Counted from the first letter of the stretch, positions 18,033 through 27,005 are shown. The stretch: DNA of 64,000 nucleotides from Rhizobium leguminosarum bv. viciae USDA 2370 (GCF_002008365.1 NZ_MRDL01000051.1:62001-126000), one strand, 5' to 3'. Translations and numbers: made by a program. The notes: generated by a model not told the origin, from the sequence alone.

Positions 18033-18953
18033 GTGACGAAAATCCTGAAAGACGAGGATCTTGTCGGTAGCGGGTTGATGGCGGTCGCGATCGATGCGCT
18101 CGAGACCGCTTTTCTCGCCAGAGCCGGCAATCGGCTGATCTCTCCGCCCCGGCATCATATCTCGTTTCCCGATCGGGGCGATCTCGTCTTCACCGTCGGT
18201 GGCATCCTTGGCGAGAAACCGCTCGCGGGCTTTCGGGTCTATGAAACATTCGACGGGGTGGAGCATTCGCAGATCGTCGCTGTGTGGTCGGCCGACGACG
18301 CCAGGCTCAAAGGCATCGTTCTCGGAGAGCGCCTCGGTAGCCTCAGAACCGGTGCGATCGGAGGTCTCGCCATCCGCCACCTCAGCGCGCCGGATGCCAA
18401 GACCGTCGGGATCCTCGGCAGCGGAGCCCAAGCGCAAACCCAGCTTGCCGCGGCTGCCACCGTTCGGAAACTGGACCGCGCACGCGTCTATAGCCGCGAC
18501 GAGAAAAATCGCACCGCCTTCGCAGCTGAGATGCAGCACGCCTTGGGCATTGAGGTGGAGCCTGCCGGCAGCGCCTCTGAAGCCGTTGATGACGCCGACA
18601 TCGTCATCTGCGCGACGACGAGCCAAACACCGGTCATCCATGCGCGGGATTTGAAGCCCGGGATGCACGTCAACACCGTTGGCCCGAAAACACATCAGGG
18701 ATACGAACTGGGCCTGGATATCGCCGATGTCGCAGCCGTGATCGCGACGGACTCTCCCGAACAGACGCGCGCCTATGCTTCGCCCTTTTTCCTCGTCGGC
18801 TCCGGGAATGAGCATCGCATGGCCGATCTTGCCGATATCATTGCCGGGAAAGCGGCCGGTCGGGGATCGCCTGGCGATACGACCCTGTTTTGCTCCGTCG
18901 GGCTGGCCGGAACCGAAGTCGTCGTCGCCTCGGCAATCCTTGATAGCTTATAG
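18033..18953 (+). CDS. Ornithine cyclodeaminase/mu-crystallin family enzyme
   Basis: About 306 residues from GTG 18033, chosen because GGAGGG lies seven bases upstream; an ATG at 18006 lacks this. The NAD-binding motif GSGAQAQ is at about residues 128-134, with DADIVICATTSQTPV later, as in ornithine cyclodeaminase, alanine dehydrogenase (archaeal) and ketimine reductases. A reduced nicotinamide reaction on an amino or imino acid is likely. The DapB homologue is convergent with only 9 bases between stops, which pairs two imino-acid reductase-like enzymes but is not an operon. Confidence 0.82.
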   Translation: MTKILKDEDLVGSGLMAVAIDALETAFLARAGNRLISPPRHHISFPDRGDLVFTVGGILGEKPLAGFRVYETFDGVEHSQIVAVWSADDARLKGIVLGERLGSLRTGAIGGLAIRHLSAPDAKTVGILGSGAQAQTQLAAAATVRKLDRARVYSRDEKNRTAFAAEMQHALGIEVEPAGSASEAVDDADIVICATTSQTPVIHARDLKPGMHVNTVGPKTHQGYELGLDIADVAAVIATDSPEQTRAYASPFFLVGSGNEHRMADLADIIAGKAAGRGSPGDTTLFCSVGLAGTEVVVASAILDSL

Positions 18954-18962
18954 GCCAGTTTC

Positions 18963-19733
18963 TCAGGCCAGCTCGAGAACATCTCCCATTGTGTATTCGC
19001 CGGGTGCGCGCCCTGCGACCCAGCGGGCGGCGGCAAGTGCGCCGCGGGCGAACATGCCGCGATCGAGAGCCGAATGGGAGAGCGTCACGACTTCCTCGGC
19101 GGCGGCAAACAGGACGCTGTGTTCTCCGACGATCCCGCCGGCGCGCAAGACGGCGAAGCCGATTTCGCCGGTCGGGCGCTCACCGGTGATGCCGTCACGC
19201 CCGCGCCGCTCGACGGATGCGAGGGAAACCCCGCGGCCCTCGGCGGCGGCTTCGCCGAGCATCAGCGCCGTACCGGACGGCGCGTCGATCTTCCTGTTGT
19301 GATGGGCTTCGAGGATTTCGATATCCCAGGCATGCGCGGGAAGGGCGCGGGCCGCCTGGGCGACGAGGCCGACCAGCATGTTGACGCCGATGGAGAAATT
19401 GCCGGAGCGCAGGATCGGAATCGTGCGAGCAGCCTCTGCGATCCGTTCGAGTTCATCCGGCTCGAAACCCGTCGCCCCGATCACCAGGGCCGGTCCACCG
19501 GCCAAAGCGCACAAGCCGGCAAGTTCGGCGGCAGCGTTTCCCGTCGTGAAATCCAGGATCACGTCGGCCGCTCCGATCGCGGCCGACCGGTCGATCAGCC
19601 CGGCGCCGATGGCGCCCTCACGGCCGATGCCGCCGACGAACGCAAAATCCGGATCGGCCGCCAGCAGCGGCAGGATGGCGCGCCCCATGCGGCCGTTCGC
19701 GCCGGAGACGGCTATTTTGATTGGTGAGGTCAC
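18963..19733 (-). CDS. dapB: 4-hydroxy-tetrahydrodipicolinate reductase (DapB), probable second copy
   Basis: About 256 residues from GTG 19733 (GGAAAGACC upstream); ATG 19787 is the alternative. GANGRMG (about 11-17) binds NAD(P)H, and AHHNRKIDAPSGTAL carries the catalytic His and the substrate-binding K-x-x-x-S-G-T pattern. It reduces the dipicolinate precursor in lysine/meso-diaminopimelate synthesis. The family match is firm. Remembered rhizobial housekeeping DapB has a different N-terminus (GAAGRMGQALIRL), so this is likely a paralogue or a relative acting on another imino acid. Confidence 0.8.
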   Translation of the reverse strand: MTSPIKIAVSGANGRMGRAILPLLAADPDFAFVGGIGREGAIGAGLIDRSAAIGAADVILDFTTGNAAAELAGLCALAGGPALVIGATGFEPDELERIAEAARTIPILRSGNFSIGVNMLVGLVAQAARALPAHAWDIEILEAHHNRKIDAPSGTALMLGEAAAEGRGVSLASVERRGRDGITGERPTGEIGFAVLRAGGIVGEHSVLFAAAEEVVTLSHSALDRGMFARGALAAARWVAGRAPGEYTMGDVLELA

Positions 19734-19874
19734 GGTCTTTCCTTGGCTCGCGATGTTTTCGGCTGAGCGGCTATTTACATCCAGCATTCGTGCCGGAGAA
19801 GGCGACCTGCAACTATTGCATTCCGCTCCCGGCGCAAAACCGTATCTCCTGTGGTCCGTTTGGTCGTCCGGCGC

Positions 19875-20090
19875 TTACCAGTTGCCGGGATCGGCTGTGT
19901 GATCGATGCTGGCGAATTCGTCGGCCTTGTGCCGGTCCAGCTTCACCTCCGTTATCGCCTTCGTCTCGTCGGTGACAGAGTAGCGGTCAGGGATCGGTCC
20001 CGTTGATAGTTCCTGATACATGAGCAAGGCGGCTTCCTCGGCGGTATCGGCCTCGATCTCTCGGGTGATTGATACGGTGAACTTGTGCAT
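19875..20090 (-). CDS. Small conserved hypothetical protein
   Basis: 71 residues beginning MHKFTVSITREIEADTAEEAALLMYQEL. The opening resembles rhizobial small proteins with a VSITREIEA-type strand and a long helix, but no domain is known to me. No signal peptide or membrane segment. It sits alone between two convergent units. Composition and codon use match its neighbours. Confidence 0.5.
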   Translation of the reverse strand: MHKFTVSITREIEADTAEEAALLMYQELSTGPIPDRYSVTDETKAITEVKLDRHKADEFASIDHTADPGNW

Positions 20091-20283
20091 GGCTTCGGCC
20101 CTCTCGATCGATGCGGCGGCGTGCGCAGTTTGCACAGTCTGACACGAGTTTTGTGTCGATGACACTAAAACTGCTCGCTTAGAATTTGATTCATGCGATG
20201 GCTTCAGGTCTTTGTTTTTATGGATGTCGTGGTGCCCGGCCGCCAGACAGTTTCGGGCGAACTCAGCTGAGGGGGGATAGGTC

Positions 20284-20682
20284 ATGCGCCTGAACCAGGT
20301 AACCGTTACGATGCCTGACCTTGATGCGGGCTGGAACTTCTACTGCATTCTCGGTCTCAGGCCCGTCGTCGACGCCCGTCCCCGATATGCGCGCTTTGTC
20401 TGCCCGGACGGAGACAGCACCTTGTCTTTGCATCAGGGCGTAAGTGGTGGTGGTGGTGGTGGTGGTGGAACCATGGTGTATTTCGAGTGCGAGAACCTGG
20501 ACGAGACGGTCGGCAGTCTCAGCGAAGCCGGTCTTCGTTTCGTGAGCGGGCCGGAGGACAAGAGTTGGCTCTGGCGTGAAGCGGAGTTGTTCGACCCCGG
20601 CGGCAACCGCATTATTCTCTATTCCGCCGGTTCGAACCGCCTCGATCCGCCGTGGCGGGTGGATCGAGGTCGGCCCGCTTGA
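20284..20682 (+). CDS. Glyoxalase/VOC-family protein with a polyglycine insert
   Basis: 132 residues; AGGGGGGATAGGTC before the ATG is a good ribosome-binding site. The VOC pattern is VTMPDLDAGWNFYCILGLRPV, then MVYFECENLDE, and ELFDPGGNRIILYS with the metal-type end Glu/Asp-Pro-Gly-Gly. The fold usually binds a metal for isomerase, dioxygenase or resistance functions. Between strands lies a run of eight Gly encoded by seven GGT plus a GGA, which is a simple-sequence repeat within the coding region. The function is unassigned. Confidence 0.78.
   Translation: MRLNQVTVTMPDLDAGWNFYCILGLRPVVDARPRYARFVCPDGDSTLSLHQGVSGGGGGGGGTMVYFECENLDETVGSLSEAGLRFVSGPEDKSWLWREAELFDPGGNRIILYSAGSNRLDPPWRVDRGRPA
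20446..20469 (+). repeat. In-frame GGT microsatellite
   Basis: Seven consecutive GGT codons and one GGA make a polyglycine run inside the VOC gene. Because the unit is three bases, slippage would lengthen or shorten the loop without changing the frame. Flanking codon use is ordinary. Confidence 0.9.
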
Positions 20683-20889
20683 GGTAGGTGCTCGGCCGTC
20701 CCCGAATTGACGAATCGCGGCCGCCTCGGCATCTTTGGCTCGGCGTGGCCTAACGCCGAACCTCTCCAGACCTTCCCCAGCAGGGTCTTCAACCGGAGGC
20801 AAAGGGACTTTCGTCTCGGGTCGTGATCTTGGTCCTGATGTTTTGGGCTGTTGCTGGGGAACGATGTCCGGAACGTGAGAGGCCCTGAT

Positions 20890-21894
20890 ATGACTGAGAA
20901 TGGAAATTTCAAACGGCGGGTGCGTGCGCGCGCCGCCAAGACGGGTGAATCCTACACCACCGCCCGCATGCATGTTTTCCCCAAGTCGGCGAACGACGCA
21001 GCGCCCGAGGCAAGACGCCTGCGTCTCGCCGTGGCGCAGACCACCTATGCGGACGATCCCCGCGATATCGACAAGCTTCGCTGGAGCGGCCAGGAGATGC
21101 GCCTGCTGATGCGGCAGGCGCGGGAGGCGGGCGCGCGGCTCATCCATTTTCCCGAAGGAGCGACATCATCGCCCAACAAGCGCATCATGTCGGAAATCGG
21201 GCCGCGAGAGATCGGGCCCTCCGATTGGCGGCGGTTCGAATGGGCCGTGCTTCGCGAGGAGTTGGATTCAACGCGCAGGCTGGCGCACGAGTTGGGGCTC
21301 TGGGCGGTCATCGGCTCGGTGCATCCGCTGACGGCGCCGCACCGGCCGCACAACAGCCTCTATGTCATCTCCGACCGCGGCGAACTGGTGACGCGCTACG
21401 ACGAGCGCCTACTGTCGAACACCAAGATCTCCTTCATGTACACGCCGGGTTCGATCCCCGTGACCTTCGAGGTCGACGGCATCCGCTTTGGCTGCGCTCT
21501 CGGCATGGAATGCCACTATCCGGAGATTTTTAGCGAATATGAGCGGCTCGACGTCCATTGCGTGCTGTTCTCGACAACAGGCGGTTCGCCGGCCAACGAG
21601 CCGTCCTTCGCCGCCGAGGCACAAGGGCATGCGGCGAGCAACAGCTACTGGGTCAGTTTCTCGATCCTTGCTCATCCCGGTCAGGCTGATCCGGCCTCTT
21701 CCGGGATCGTCGCGCCCGGCGGCCGATGGGCGGCGCAATGCCCTGCGGAAGGAACGGCCGCGATATCGCTCGCCGATATCGACGACAATCCCGGCGATCT
21801 TTCCCGGCCGTGGCGGCGCAAGGCGCGGAGCGGCCTCTACGAGCCGCACCGCGTGGCCGGCGATCCGCGCAGCGACGCGCGGAATATGTTTTAG
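20890..21894 (+). CDS. Nitrilase-fold (carbon-nitrogen hydrolase-like) protein with altered active-site positions
   Basis: 334 residues. The fold is clear: IHFPEGATSSP holds the catalytic Glu89, and PGSIPVTFEVDGIRFG is the conserved strand region. At the catalytic Cys position (I-C-x-E-x-x-F-P-E in the family) the sequence is LGMECHYPE, so Gly205 stands where the nucleophile should be; the Lys position reads YDERLLS, Glu172 rather than Lys. Related proteins that I remember read FGCAICIEINFP and keep the cysteine. Before the hydrolase domain there is a 20-25-residue basic segment (KRRVRARAAKTGESYTTAR). It may be catalytically dead or use a changed mechanism. Confidence 0.75.
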   Translation: MTENGNFKRRVRARAAKTGESYTTARMHVFPKSANDAAPEARRLRLAVAQTTYADDPRDIDKLRWSGQEMRLLMRQAREAGARLIHFPEGATSSPNKRIMSEIGPREIGPSDWRRFEWAVLREELDSTRRLAHELGLWAVIGSVHPLTAPHRPHNSLYVISDRGELVTRYDERLLSNTKISFMYTPGSIPVTFEVDGIRFGCALGMECHYPEIFSEYERLDVHCVLFSTTGGSPANEPSFAAEAQGHAASNSYWVSFSILAHPGQADPASSGIVAPGGRWAAQCPAEGTAAISLADIDDNPGDLSRPWRRKARSGLYEPHRVAGDPRSDARNMF

Positions 21895-21950
21895 ATCGCG
21901 TCGCGTCCACGGCATGGGCGCCAAGTGAATGCAGATGACGCTGAATGCAC

Positions 21951-22024
21951 TTGCGGAACTGTAATCCACAGTTCCGCAATCTCCCATTTGCAAAAGTATC
22001 TCCCGCGCCCAAGGACTTGGGCGC
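21951..22024. terminator. Two adjacent hairpins after the nitrilase-like gene
   Basis: TTGCGGAACTGT and ACAGTTCCGCAA (21951-21962 and 21968-21979) form a perfect 12-bp stem with a 5-base loop. A second stem, GCGCCCAAG/CTTGGGCGC, is at 22005-22024. Neither is followed by a run of T, so they could be terminators of the rho-assisted kind, binding sites or repeat remnants. The rest of this 303-base gap holds nothing recognised. Confidence 0.4.
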
Positions 22025-22197
22025 ACTGGATCCCTCTGACGAGCACGGGGATGAAGAAAGGGGAGGTATGGCGGCGCCTCCACCAATTTAAGCGCTCGGC
22101 AATCGTCCGCGTGAAATCGCGCGGACTGGGCTGGAGAAAGACGGTTTGCCTCTTATTTCACTGAAAATTGCGAAACGAAGAGCGAGAGGACCGCGCA

Positions 22198-22671
22198 ATG
22201 GCAAAGAACACGATCTGCGTATGGTACGACAAGGATGCCGAGGCCGCTGCCCGCTTCTATGCCGCGACTTTTCCCGACAGTACCGTGGACGCCGTTATCC
22301 GTGCACCGGGAGATTATCCCGAGGGTAAGCAGGGAGATGTGCTGGTTGTCGAATTCACCGTTGCGGGGATTCCCTGCATCGGCCTGAACGGCGGTCCCGC
22401 GATCAAACACAACGAGGCCTTCTCCTTTCAGATCGCGACCGACGATCAGGAGGAAACCGATCGCTATTGGAACGCCATCGTCGGCAATGGCGGCCAGGAA
22501 AGTGCATGCGGCTGGTGCAAAGACAAATGGGGCGTGTCCTGGCAGATCACGCCGCGCGTCCTCTCCGAAGCGCTCTCGGCAGGCGGTGGCCAGGCAAAGC
22601 GTGCTTTTGACGCGATGATGACCATGAGGAAGATCGACATCGCAGCGATCGAGGCTGCCCGGCGCGGCTGA
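22198..22671 (+). CDS. PhnB-like VOC protein
   Basis: 157 residues from ATG 22198, downstream of GAGAGGACC. KNTICVWYDKDAEAAARFYAATFPDS and ECKDKWGVSWQI-like segments (here WCKDKWGVSWQI) identify the PhnB/3-demethylubiquinone-methyltransferase-like VOC subfamily; despite the old name, these are not methyltransferases. It is probably a metal-free or metal-binding binding protein/enzyme for small molecules. Reaction unknown. Confidence 0.82.
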   Translation: MAKNTICVWYDKDAEAAARFYAATFPDSTVDAVIRAPGDYPEGKQGDVLVVEFTVAGIPCIGLNGGPAIKHNEAFSFQIATDDQEETDRYWNAIVGNGGQESACGWCKDKWGVSWQITPRVLSEALSAGGGQAKRAFDAMMTMRKIDIAAIEAARRG

Positions 22672-22735
22672 GACAGCTCTCGCGGACCGATCTTTTGTCT
22701 TCGCAATCGGCCGGAGTTCGATAAGGGACAGGCTG

Positions 22736-23137
22736 TCAGAACCAGAGGTCGCGCACGCAGCGCCCTTTGGACGGAAGGTCTTCAAACGTGTCCAGGCCGT
22801 CGAAATGATCGATCGGCAGGTCCTGAACGAGATCGGCCGGCGCAAGCCGCATGTTGACGGCCATGCGCCGGCGGCCATCCTTTCGAGGCCGCAGGCCGCG
22901 CCAACTCAAGACACAGGCGCAGGATGGGCAGAATAATATTTCGAGAGACGGCGCGTCCCTGTCGGCGCGGGTGTAGGATGCGGTCTCACCGGTGAGAGCG
23001 ATGCGCTCTCCCTCGTAGTCATAAGCCCACAGTGTGCCGTAGCGTCTGCAGAGCGTGCAGTTGCAGGCGGTGATCGAGCCGGGATCACCCTCAAGTGCCC
23101 AGCCGGCCTTGCCGCAATGACATGAGCCCGTCAGCAT
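22736..23137 (-). CDS. GFA-family (CENP-V/glutathione-dependent formaldehyde-activating-like) protein
   Basis: 133 residues from ATG 23137. The zinc ligands are visible: CHC at 6-8, CNCTLC at 25-30, and CPSC later. This is the standard Cys pattern of the GFA domain. Members have roles in glutathione-hydroxymethyl chemistry and in many cases none is known; the function here is not assigned. It is divergent from the ABC exporter, 227 bp apart. Confidence 0.83.
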   Translation of the reverse strand: MLTGSCHCGKAGWALEGDPGSITACNCTLCRRYGTLWAYDYEGERIALTGETASYTRADRDAPSLEILFCPSCACVLSWRGLRPRKDGRRRMAVNMRLAPADLVQDLPIDHFDGLDTFEDLPSKGRCVRDLWF

Positions 23138-23364
23138 GAGCGTAGGTTCCGTCCTGTACCATACAACGATCGCAATCTGCCCCAATCCCGTGACGACCGC
23201 AATTGGCGCTTTTCGCCGCCGCCTGCTTCCTGCGCTTGCGAACCGCTACCTCCTGTTGGCAGATTTTCTGAAATTTCTAATTGAGATTGCAGCTGGAAGG
23301 TGATTTTCTGCGACCCAGCGTAGCTGAGTCCACGCCTCCTCCCGATTTTTGATCCGAGCGGCCC

Positions 23365-25245
23365 ATGTCGATTTCAGATGCGATCTATCGTCCCTTCGAA
23401 ACCTTGATCCGGCCGCTCGACATCCCCTACCGGCCGATGCCCACCAAGGGGCCCGTGGCAGTCCTCATACACTTCATCGCGATGTTTCGGGGCGTCATCA
23501 TCACCATGGCGCTGACCTCGATGGCCATCGAAGCCATCAACCTTACGATCATCTGGGGTCTTTCGGTCATTGTCGACGGCGTGACGACACAAGGCGTAGA
23601 ACTCTTCGTCGACAGTAATTTCCGGCTGCTGGCAGTCCTTGCCTTTCTGCTTTTTCCGGTGATGCCCATTCTCTTCTACATCACCAATATTCTCAATTCG
23701 CACACGATCGGCATCAGCCTGCCCGTTGCGATTCAATGGCAGGGGCACAAGGCCGTCGAGCGGCAGGACCTCGCCTTCTTCCATGATCTTTTCGCCGGCC
23801 AGGTCGCATCCCGGCTCGGTCAGGTCGCCAATGCCGTTCAGCAACAGATCCTAATCGCATTCCAGACGGCACCGCGCTTTCTGCTTCAGATCATCGGCTC
23901 CGTTGTTCTTCTGCTCGCGCTCTCCTGGCAGCTTGCGCTGCCAGTCATCGTCTGGGTTGCCTTCAACGTGCTCTTTGCGATCAAGGTCGTTCCGGATTTT
24001 ACGGAGCGCGCCCGCCGCTCGGCAAAGCAGAACAGCCTCATCTCCGGTGCCCTGACGGACATCTACGGCAACATCCAGATGGTCAAGCAGTTTGCAGCTG
24101 AAGACAGCGAGGCAGGTGCGCTAAGAAAGATCATGTCCAAGGGGGTCGATACGCTTCACCACGAACAGCGCATCTACCGGACAACCGAACTCGTCGTCAT
24201 CAGCCTCAACATGGTGCTCTGGCTTGTCATGCTCGGCATTGGTTTCTGGGGGCTGTTTGACCGATTCCTGACCGTGGGCGATTTCGCCGCAACGGTTTAC
24301 ATCCTCCAACGCCTCTCGGCAGGGTCCTTCACCTTCCTGCAAATGGGGCAGCAGATCTTCCGCGCGCTCGGCACGATCAAGGATGCCATGCCGGTCATGA
24401 CAACACCGCCCACCATCACCGATCGGCCGGATGCGGCCGAACTGACGGTCAGCCGTGGGGAAATCTGTTTCGAGAACGTCCGCTTCGCCTACAAGTCCGG
24501 CAAGCCTGTCATCGATGACCTGTCGCTGACGGTTCGGCCCGGCGAAAAGGTTGGGCTCGTCGGCCTCTCAGGTGCTGGCAAGACGACGCTGGTCAGCTTG
24601 CTGCTGCGTTTTTACGACATAGAGGACGGCGCTATCCTGATCGGCGGGCAGGACATTCGCGCGGTCACGCAGGCAAGCCTTCGCCGCGCCATCGGTGTCG
24701 TCGCGCAGGACGTCGCGCTGCTGCACCGTTCGGTCGGCGACAATATCCGCTACGGCCGGCCGGAGGCGACGACGAACGAGATCGAAGCGGTGGCGAAGAT
24801 GGCCAGCGCCGATGTCTTCATCGCCGATCTTTCCGACGGCGAAGGCCGCAGCGGCTATGATGCCTTCGTCGGCGACCGCGGGATCAAACTCTCGGGCGGC
24901 CAGCGCCAGCGTGTGGCGATCGCCCGCGTTCTCCTGAAGGACGCGCCGATCCTCGTGCTCGACGAGGCGACCTCCGCCCTTGACAGCGAATCCGAAGCCG
25001 CCATCCAGGAAAGGCTGAACCTCGTCATGGAGGGAAAGACGGTGATCGCCATCGCCCACCGCCTGTCGACCATTGCCAGGATGGACCGGATCGTCGTGCT
25101 CGATCACGGGCGCATCGTGGAGGAGGGCAGCCCGGACGAACTGGTCGAACGCGACGGCTTGTTTGCCCGCCTGTGGAAACGCCAGACCGGCGGCTTCATT
25201 CCAGAAGATATCGACGAACCCTTGCCGGTCTCGCCTGCGACCTGA
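23365..25245 (+). CDS. Type I ABC exporter, fused membrane and ATPase domains
   Basis: 626 residues. An N-terminal membrane domain with about six segments (ALTSMAIEAINLTIIWGLSVI onwards) precedes the nucleotide-binding domain. Walker A is GLSGAGKTTL at about 398, the signature LSGGQRQR at about 508, Walker B ILVLDEATSALD at about 529, and the H-loop AHRLST follows. It acts as a homodimer to export a lipid, peptide or drug in the MsbA/LmrA manner. The substrate is not evident from the neighbours. Confidence 0.9.
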   Translation: MSISDAIYRPFETLIRPLDIPYRPMPTKGPVAVLIHFIAMFRGVIITMALTSMAIEAINLTIIWGLSVIVDGVTTQGVELFVDSNFRLLAVLAFLLFPVMPILFYITNILNSHTIGISLPVAIQWQGHKAVERQDLAFFHDLFAGQVASRLGQVANAVQQQILIAFQTAPRFLLQIIGSVVLLLALSWQLALPVIVWVAFNVLFAIKVVPDFTERARRSAKQNSLISGALTDIYGNIQMVKQFAAEDSEAGALRKIMSKGVDTLHHEQRIYRTTELVVISLNMVLWLVMLGIGFWGLFDRFLTVGDFAATVYILQRLSAGSFTFLQMGQQIFRALGTIKDAMPVMTTPPTITDRPDAAELTVSRGEICFENVRFAYKSGKPVIDDLSLTVRPGEKVGLVGLSGAGKTTLVSLLLRFYDIEDGAILIGGQDIRAVTQASLRRAIGVVAQDVALLHRSVGDNIRYGRPEATTNEIEAVAKMASADVFIADLSDGEGRSGYDAFVGDRGIKLSGGQRQRVAIARVLLKDAPILVLDEATSALDSESEAAIQERLNLVMEGKTVIAIAHRLSTIARMDRIVVLDHGRIVEEGSPDELVERDGLFARLWKRQTGGFIPEDIDEPLPVSPAT

Positions 25246-25280
25246 CCGAGTGGCTGGCCCTCCCGTAAGCTGGGGTGACG

Positions 25281-25380
25281 TCAGCGAACTAAGAGCAGGC
25301 GGTCGCCGATCAAGATGAGGCCGGCGCCCATCACGCATTTGATGTTAGCCTTGAACCGCAGGAAGCTGGCGGATACGCGC
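25281..25380 (-). pseudogene. Possible 3' remnant of a LysE-type transporter gene
   Basis: The minus strand encodes RVSASFLRFKANIKCVMGAGLILIGDRLLL and then stops. The pattern of a charged loop, M-G-A-G-L-I and G-x-R-L ending resembles the last helix of LysE/RhtB amino-acid exporters. No upstream part is in frame, so it would be a fossil. Weak, from memory of the family. Confidence 0.3.
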
Positions 25381-25553
25381 CGCCCCTCCTTAGCGAAGGC
25401 GCATGCCGACGAGATCGCCCATTTTGCGCGGCCGACCGAACAGGCCGGCGCCGAAAGCGTACGGGATCGTCACTTTATCGGTCGCCGCACCCTTGACGAC
25501 CGCGGCGAGCGTCCTGCCTATTGCCGGCAAGGGAACCGAGGGGCAGGGTGGTC

Positions 25554-26150
25554 GTGAGCAATCAGTCGAGCAGGTCGGGCAGACGCGACCCCGATGTCAC
25601 CATCCGTCGCATTCTCAAGGTCAACCATGCGGGCGAGTTCGGCGCTATCAGGATCTATGGTGCCCAGATCCTGGTGGCCCGGCGGCTGTTCCCCGACATC
25701 GTGCCGACGCTTGAAGAGATGCGTAAGGACGAGATCGACCATTGCCGCCTGTTTCGCGAGGCCATGCCTGCAAGGGGTGCCAAGCCTTGTCGCGTCATGT
25801 CATTCTGGAGCCTCGGCGGTTCTGTGCTCGGCCTCCTGACGGCGCTTAGTGGGCGCAACATGATCTGGATCTGTACCGAGGCGGTCGAAAGCACGGTCCA
25901 CCGCCATCTCGAAGACCAATTGGCTTTCCTTCAAAAGCGCGATCCCGAGCTTCATGGCCTCATCGGGTCAATTCAGGAACAGGAACTGGCGCACCTCACG
26001 AAGGCCGAAAACAGCCAGACAAGGCGGGGCTTGAGCCACGCGCTGTTCCTGCCCGTCGTTGGTGCCCTTACCGACGTGATGATCTGGCTCTCGACTTGGG
26101 GAGACTCGAGCTGGATGCGCGCCGAAATGGCGCGTGTGAGGAGAGGCTAG
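25554..26150 (+). CDS. COQ7-like di-iron hydroxylase (demethoxyubiquinone hydroxylase family)
   Basis: 198 residues from GTG 25554 (GAGGGGCAGG upstream; GTG 25548 also possible). VNHAGEFGAIRIYGAQ carries Glu28, EIDH gives the E-x-x-H pair (Glu60/His63), EAVESTVHRHLEDQL the next ligands, and QEQELAHL the last, matching the duplicated four-helix di-iron fold. It would hydroxylate the quinone ring in ubiquinone synthesis, at the membrane face. The UbiA homologue is about 0.9 kb away, which adds support, although the two are not in one operon. Confidence 0.85.
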   Translation: MSNQSSRSGRRDPDVTIRRILKVNHAGEFGAIRIYGAQILVARRLFPDIVPTLEEMRKDEIDHCRLFREAMPARGAKPCRVMSFWSLGGSVLGLLTALSGRNMIWICTEAVESTVHRHLEDQLAFLQKRDPELHGLIGSIQEQELAHLTKAENSQTRRGLSHALFLPVVGALTDVMIWLSTWGDSSWMRAEMARVRRG

Positions 26151-26206
26151 TCTCGCCGTGCAAACGATGATTGCTGCTGTCGGGCCTTTGGCCAAATGCG
26201 AGTGCG

Positions 26207-26983
26207 CTACTCGATAAGCCCGAAGATAGGGCCGTAGCCGCCGTGCCAGGACCAGTCGTTGCGGCCCATTGCCGGATTGTAAAGTCCCACGCCTCGTCCG
26301 CCATCGAGAAACAAGGCGTCTGCGCATTTCAAATGATCGCGGAAGAGGCGTGCAAAATCATGGAAATTCACTCCGTCTTCGCTGATCGCGAAACGAACCG
26401 CGCCGCGCTCGCAGGTTCCGACACCGCTGCGGCGGGTCCGGTCTGTCGAGCCGACGATGAAGATCGGGTTCAGCTTGTTGGCGATGACAAGCATTGGGCC
26501 GGATTGGGTGGCGAACCGCGCCTTGGGCCGGCGTTTCAGAAATTCATCGGTCGGGAGTATTCCAGCACCTGCTTGACCCAGAAAGAACACGCCGTTCGGC
26601 TTCTTATAAAAATTCGGCACCTGACCCGAGGAGCTTTCGGCCTCTGTCATATTGGCGGGCTGCAATTCCCTGCCGTTCTCGACATAAAGTCCCATCGGCG
26701 AAAAATCGGCCCGATACATCCCGGCGTTGACGGCGAAAGTCAGCGTTCGCCCTTCGGCGCGAACGGCTTCGGCTAGGCTTGAAAAAGCGCGGTATGGCGC
26801 GCCATCGACGTTCTTCCAGAACAATTGCAGGTCGGCGTTGCCCGGTTCCAGAGTGCAAATGACGTATTTCGCCTCTTCGAAGCTTTCCTGCTCGCATGGT
26901 TGCGCATGCGCCTGATGCAGGGATGTCATCGTTGCTGCCAGCATGATGGCGGCGGCGAGCACGCTGTGTTTGAGACAGGTCAT
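26207..26983 (-). CDS. Exported phosphodiester glycosidase-like protein (NAGPA/DUF2233)
   Basis: 258 residues with a signal peptide (hydrophobic to about residue 27, HAQ end). TLTFAVNAGMY, GLYVENGREL, ATQSGPMLV and DALFLDGGRGVGLY match the domain shared with human N-acetylglucosamine-1-phosphodiester alpha-N-acetylglucosaminidase. It would remove a sugar cap or cleave a sugar phosphodiester in the periplasm. It lies just downstream (22 bases) of the UbiA gene's end on the same strand. Confidence 0.82.
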   Translation of the reverse strand: MTCLKHSVLAAAIMLAATMTSLHQAHAQPCEQESFEEAKYVICTLEPGNADLQLFWKNVDGAPYRAFSSLAEAVRAEGRTLTFAVNAGMYRADFSPMGLYVENGRELQPANMTEAESSSGQVPNFYKKPNGVFFLGQAGAGILPTDEFLKRRPKARFATQSGPMLVIANKLNPIFIVGSTDRTRRSGVGTCERGAVRFAISEDGVNFHDFARLFRDHLKCADALFLDGGRGVGLYNPAMGRNDWSWHGGYGPIFGLIE

Positions 26984-27005
26984 TGGTGCTACGTCCTCGA
27001 GCTGC

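Noticed and set aside
20446..20469. GGT run considered as CRISPR or VNTR array
   Set aside because: Unit is three bases without spacers; it is a coding microsatellite.
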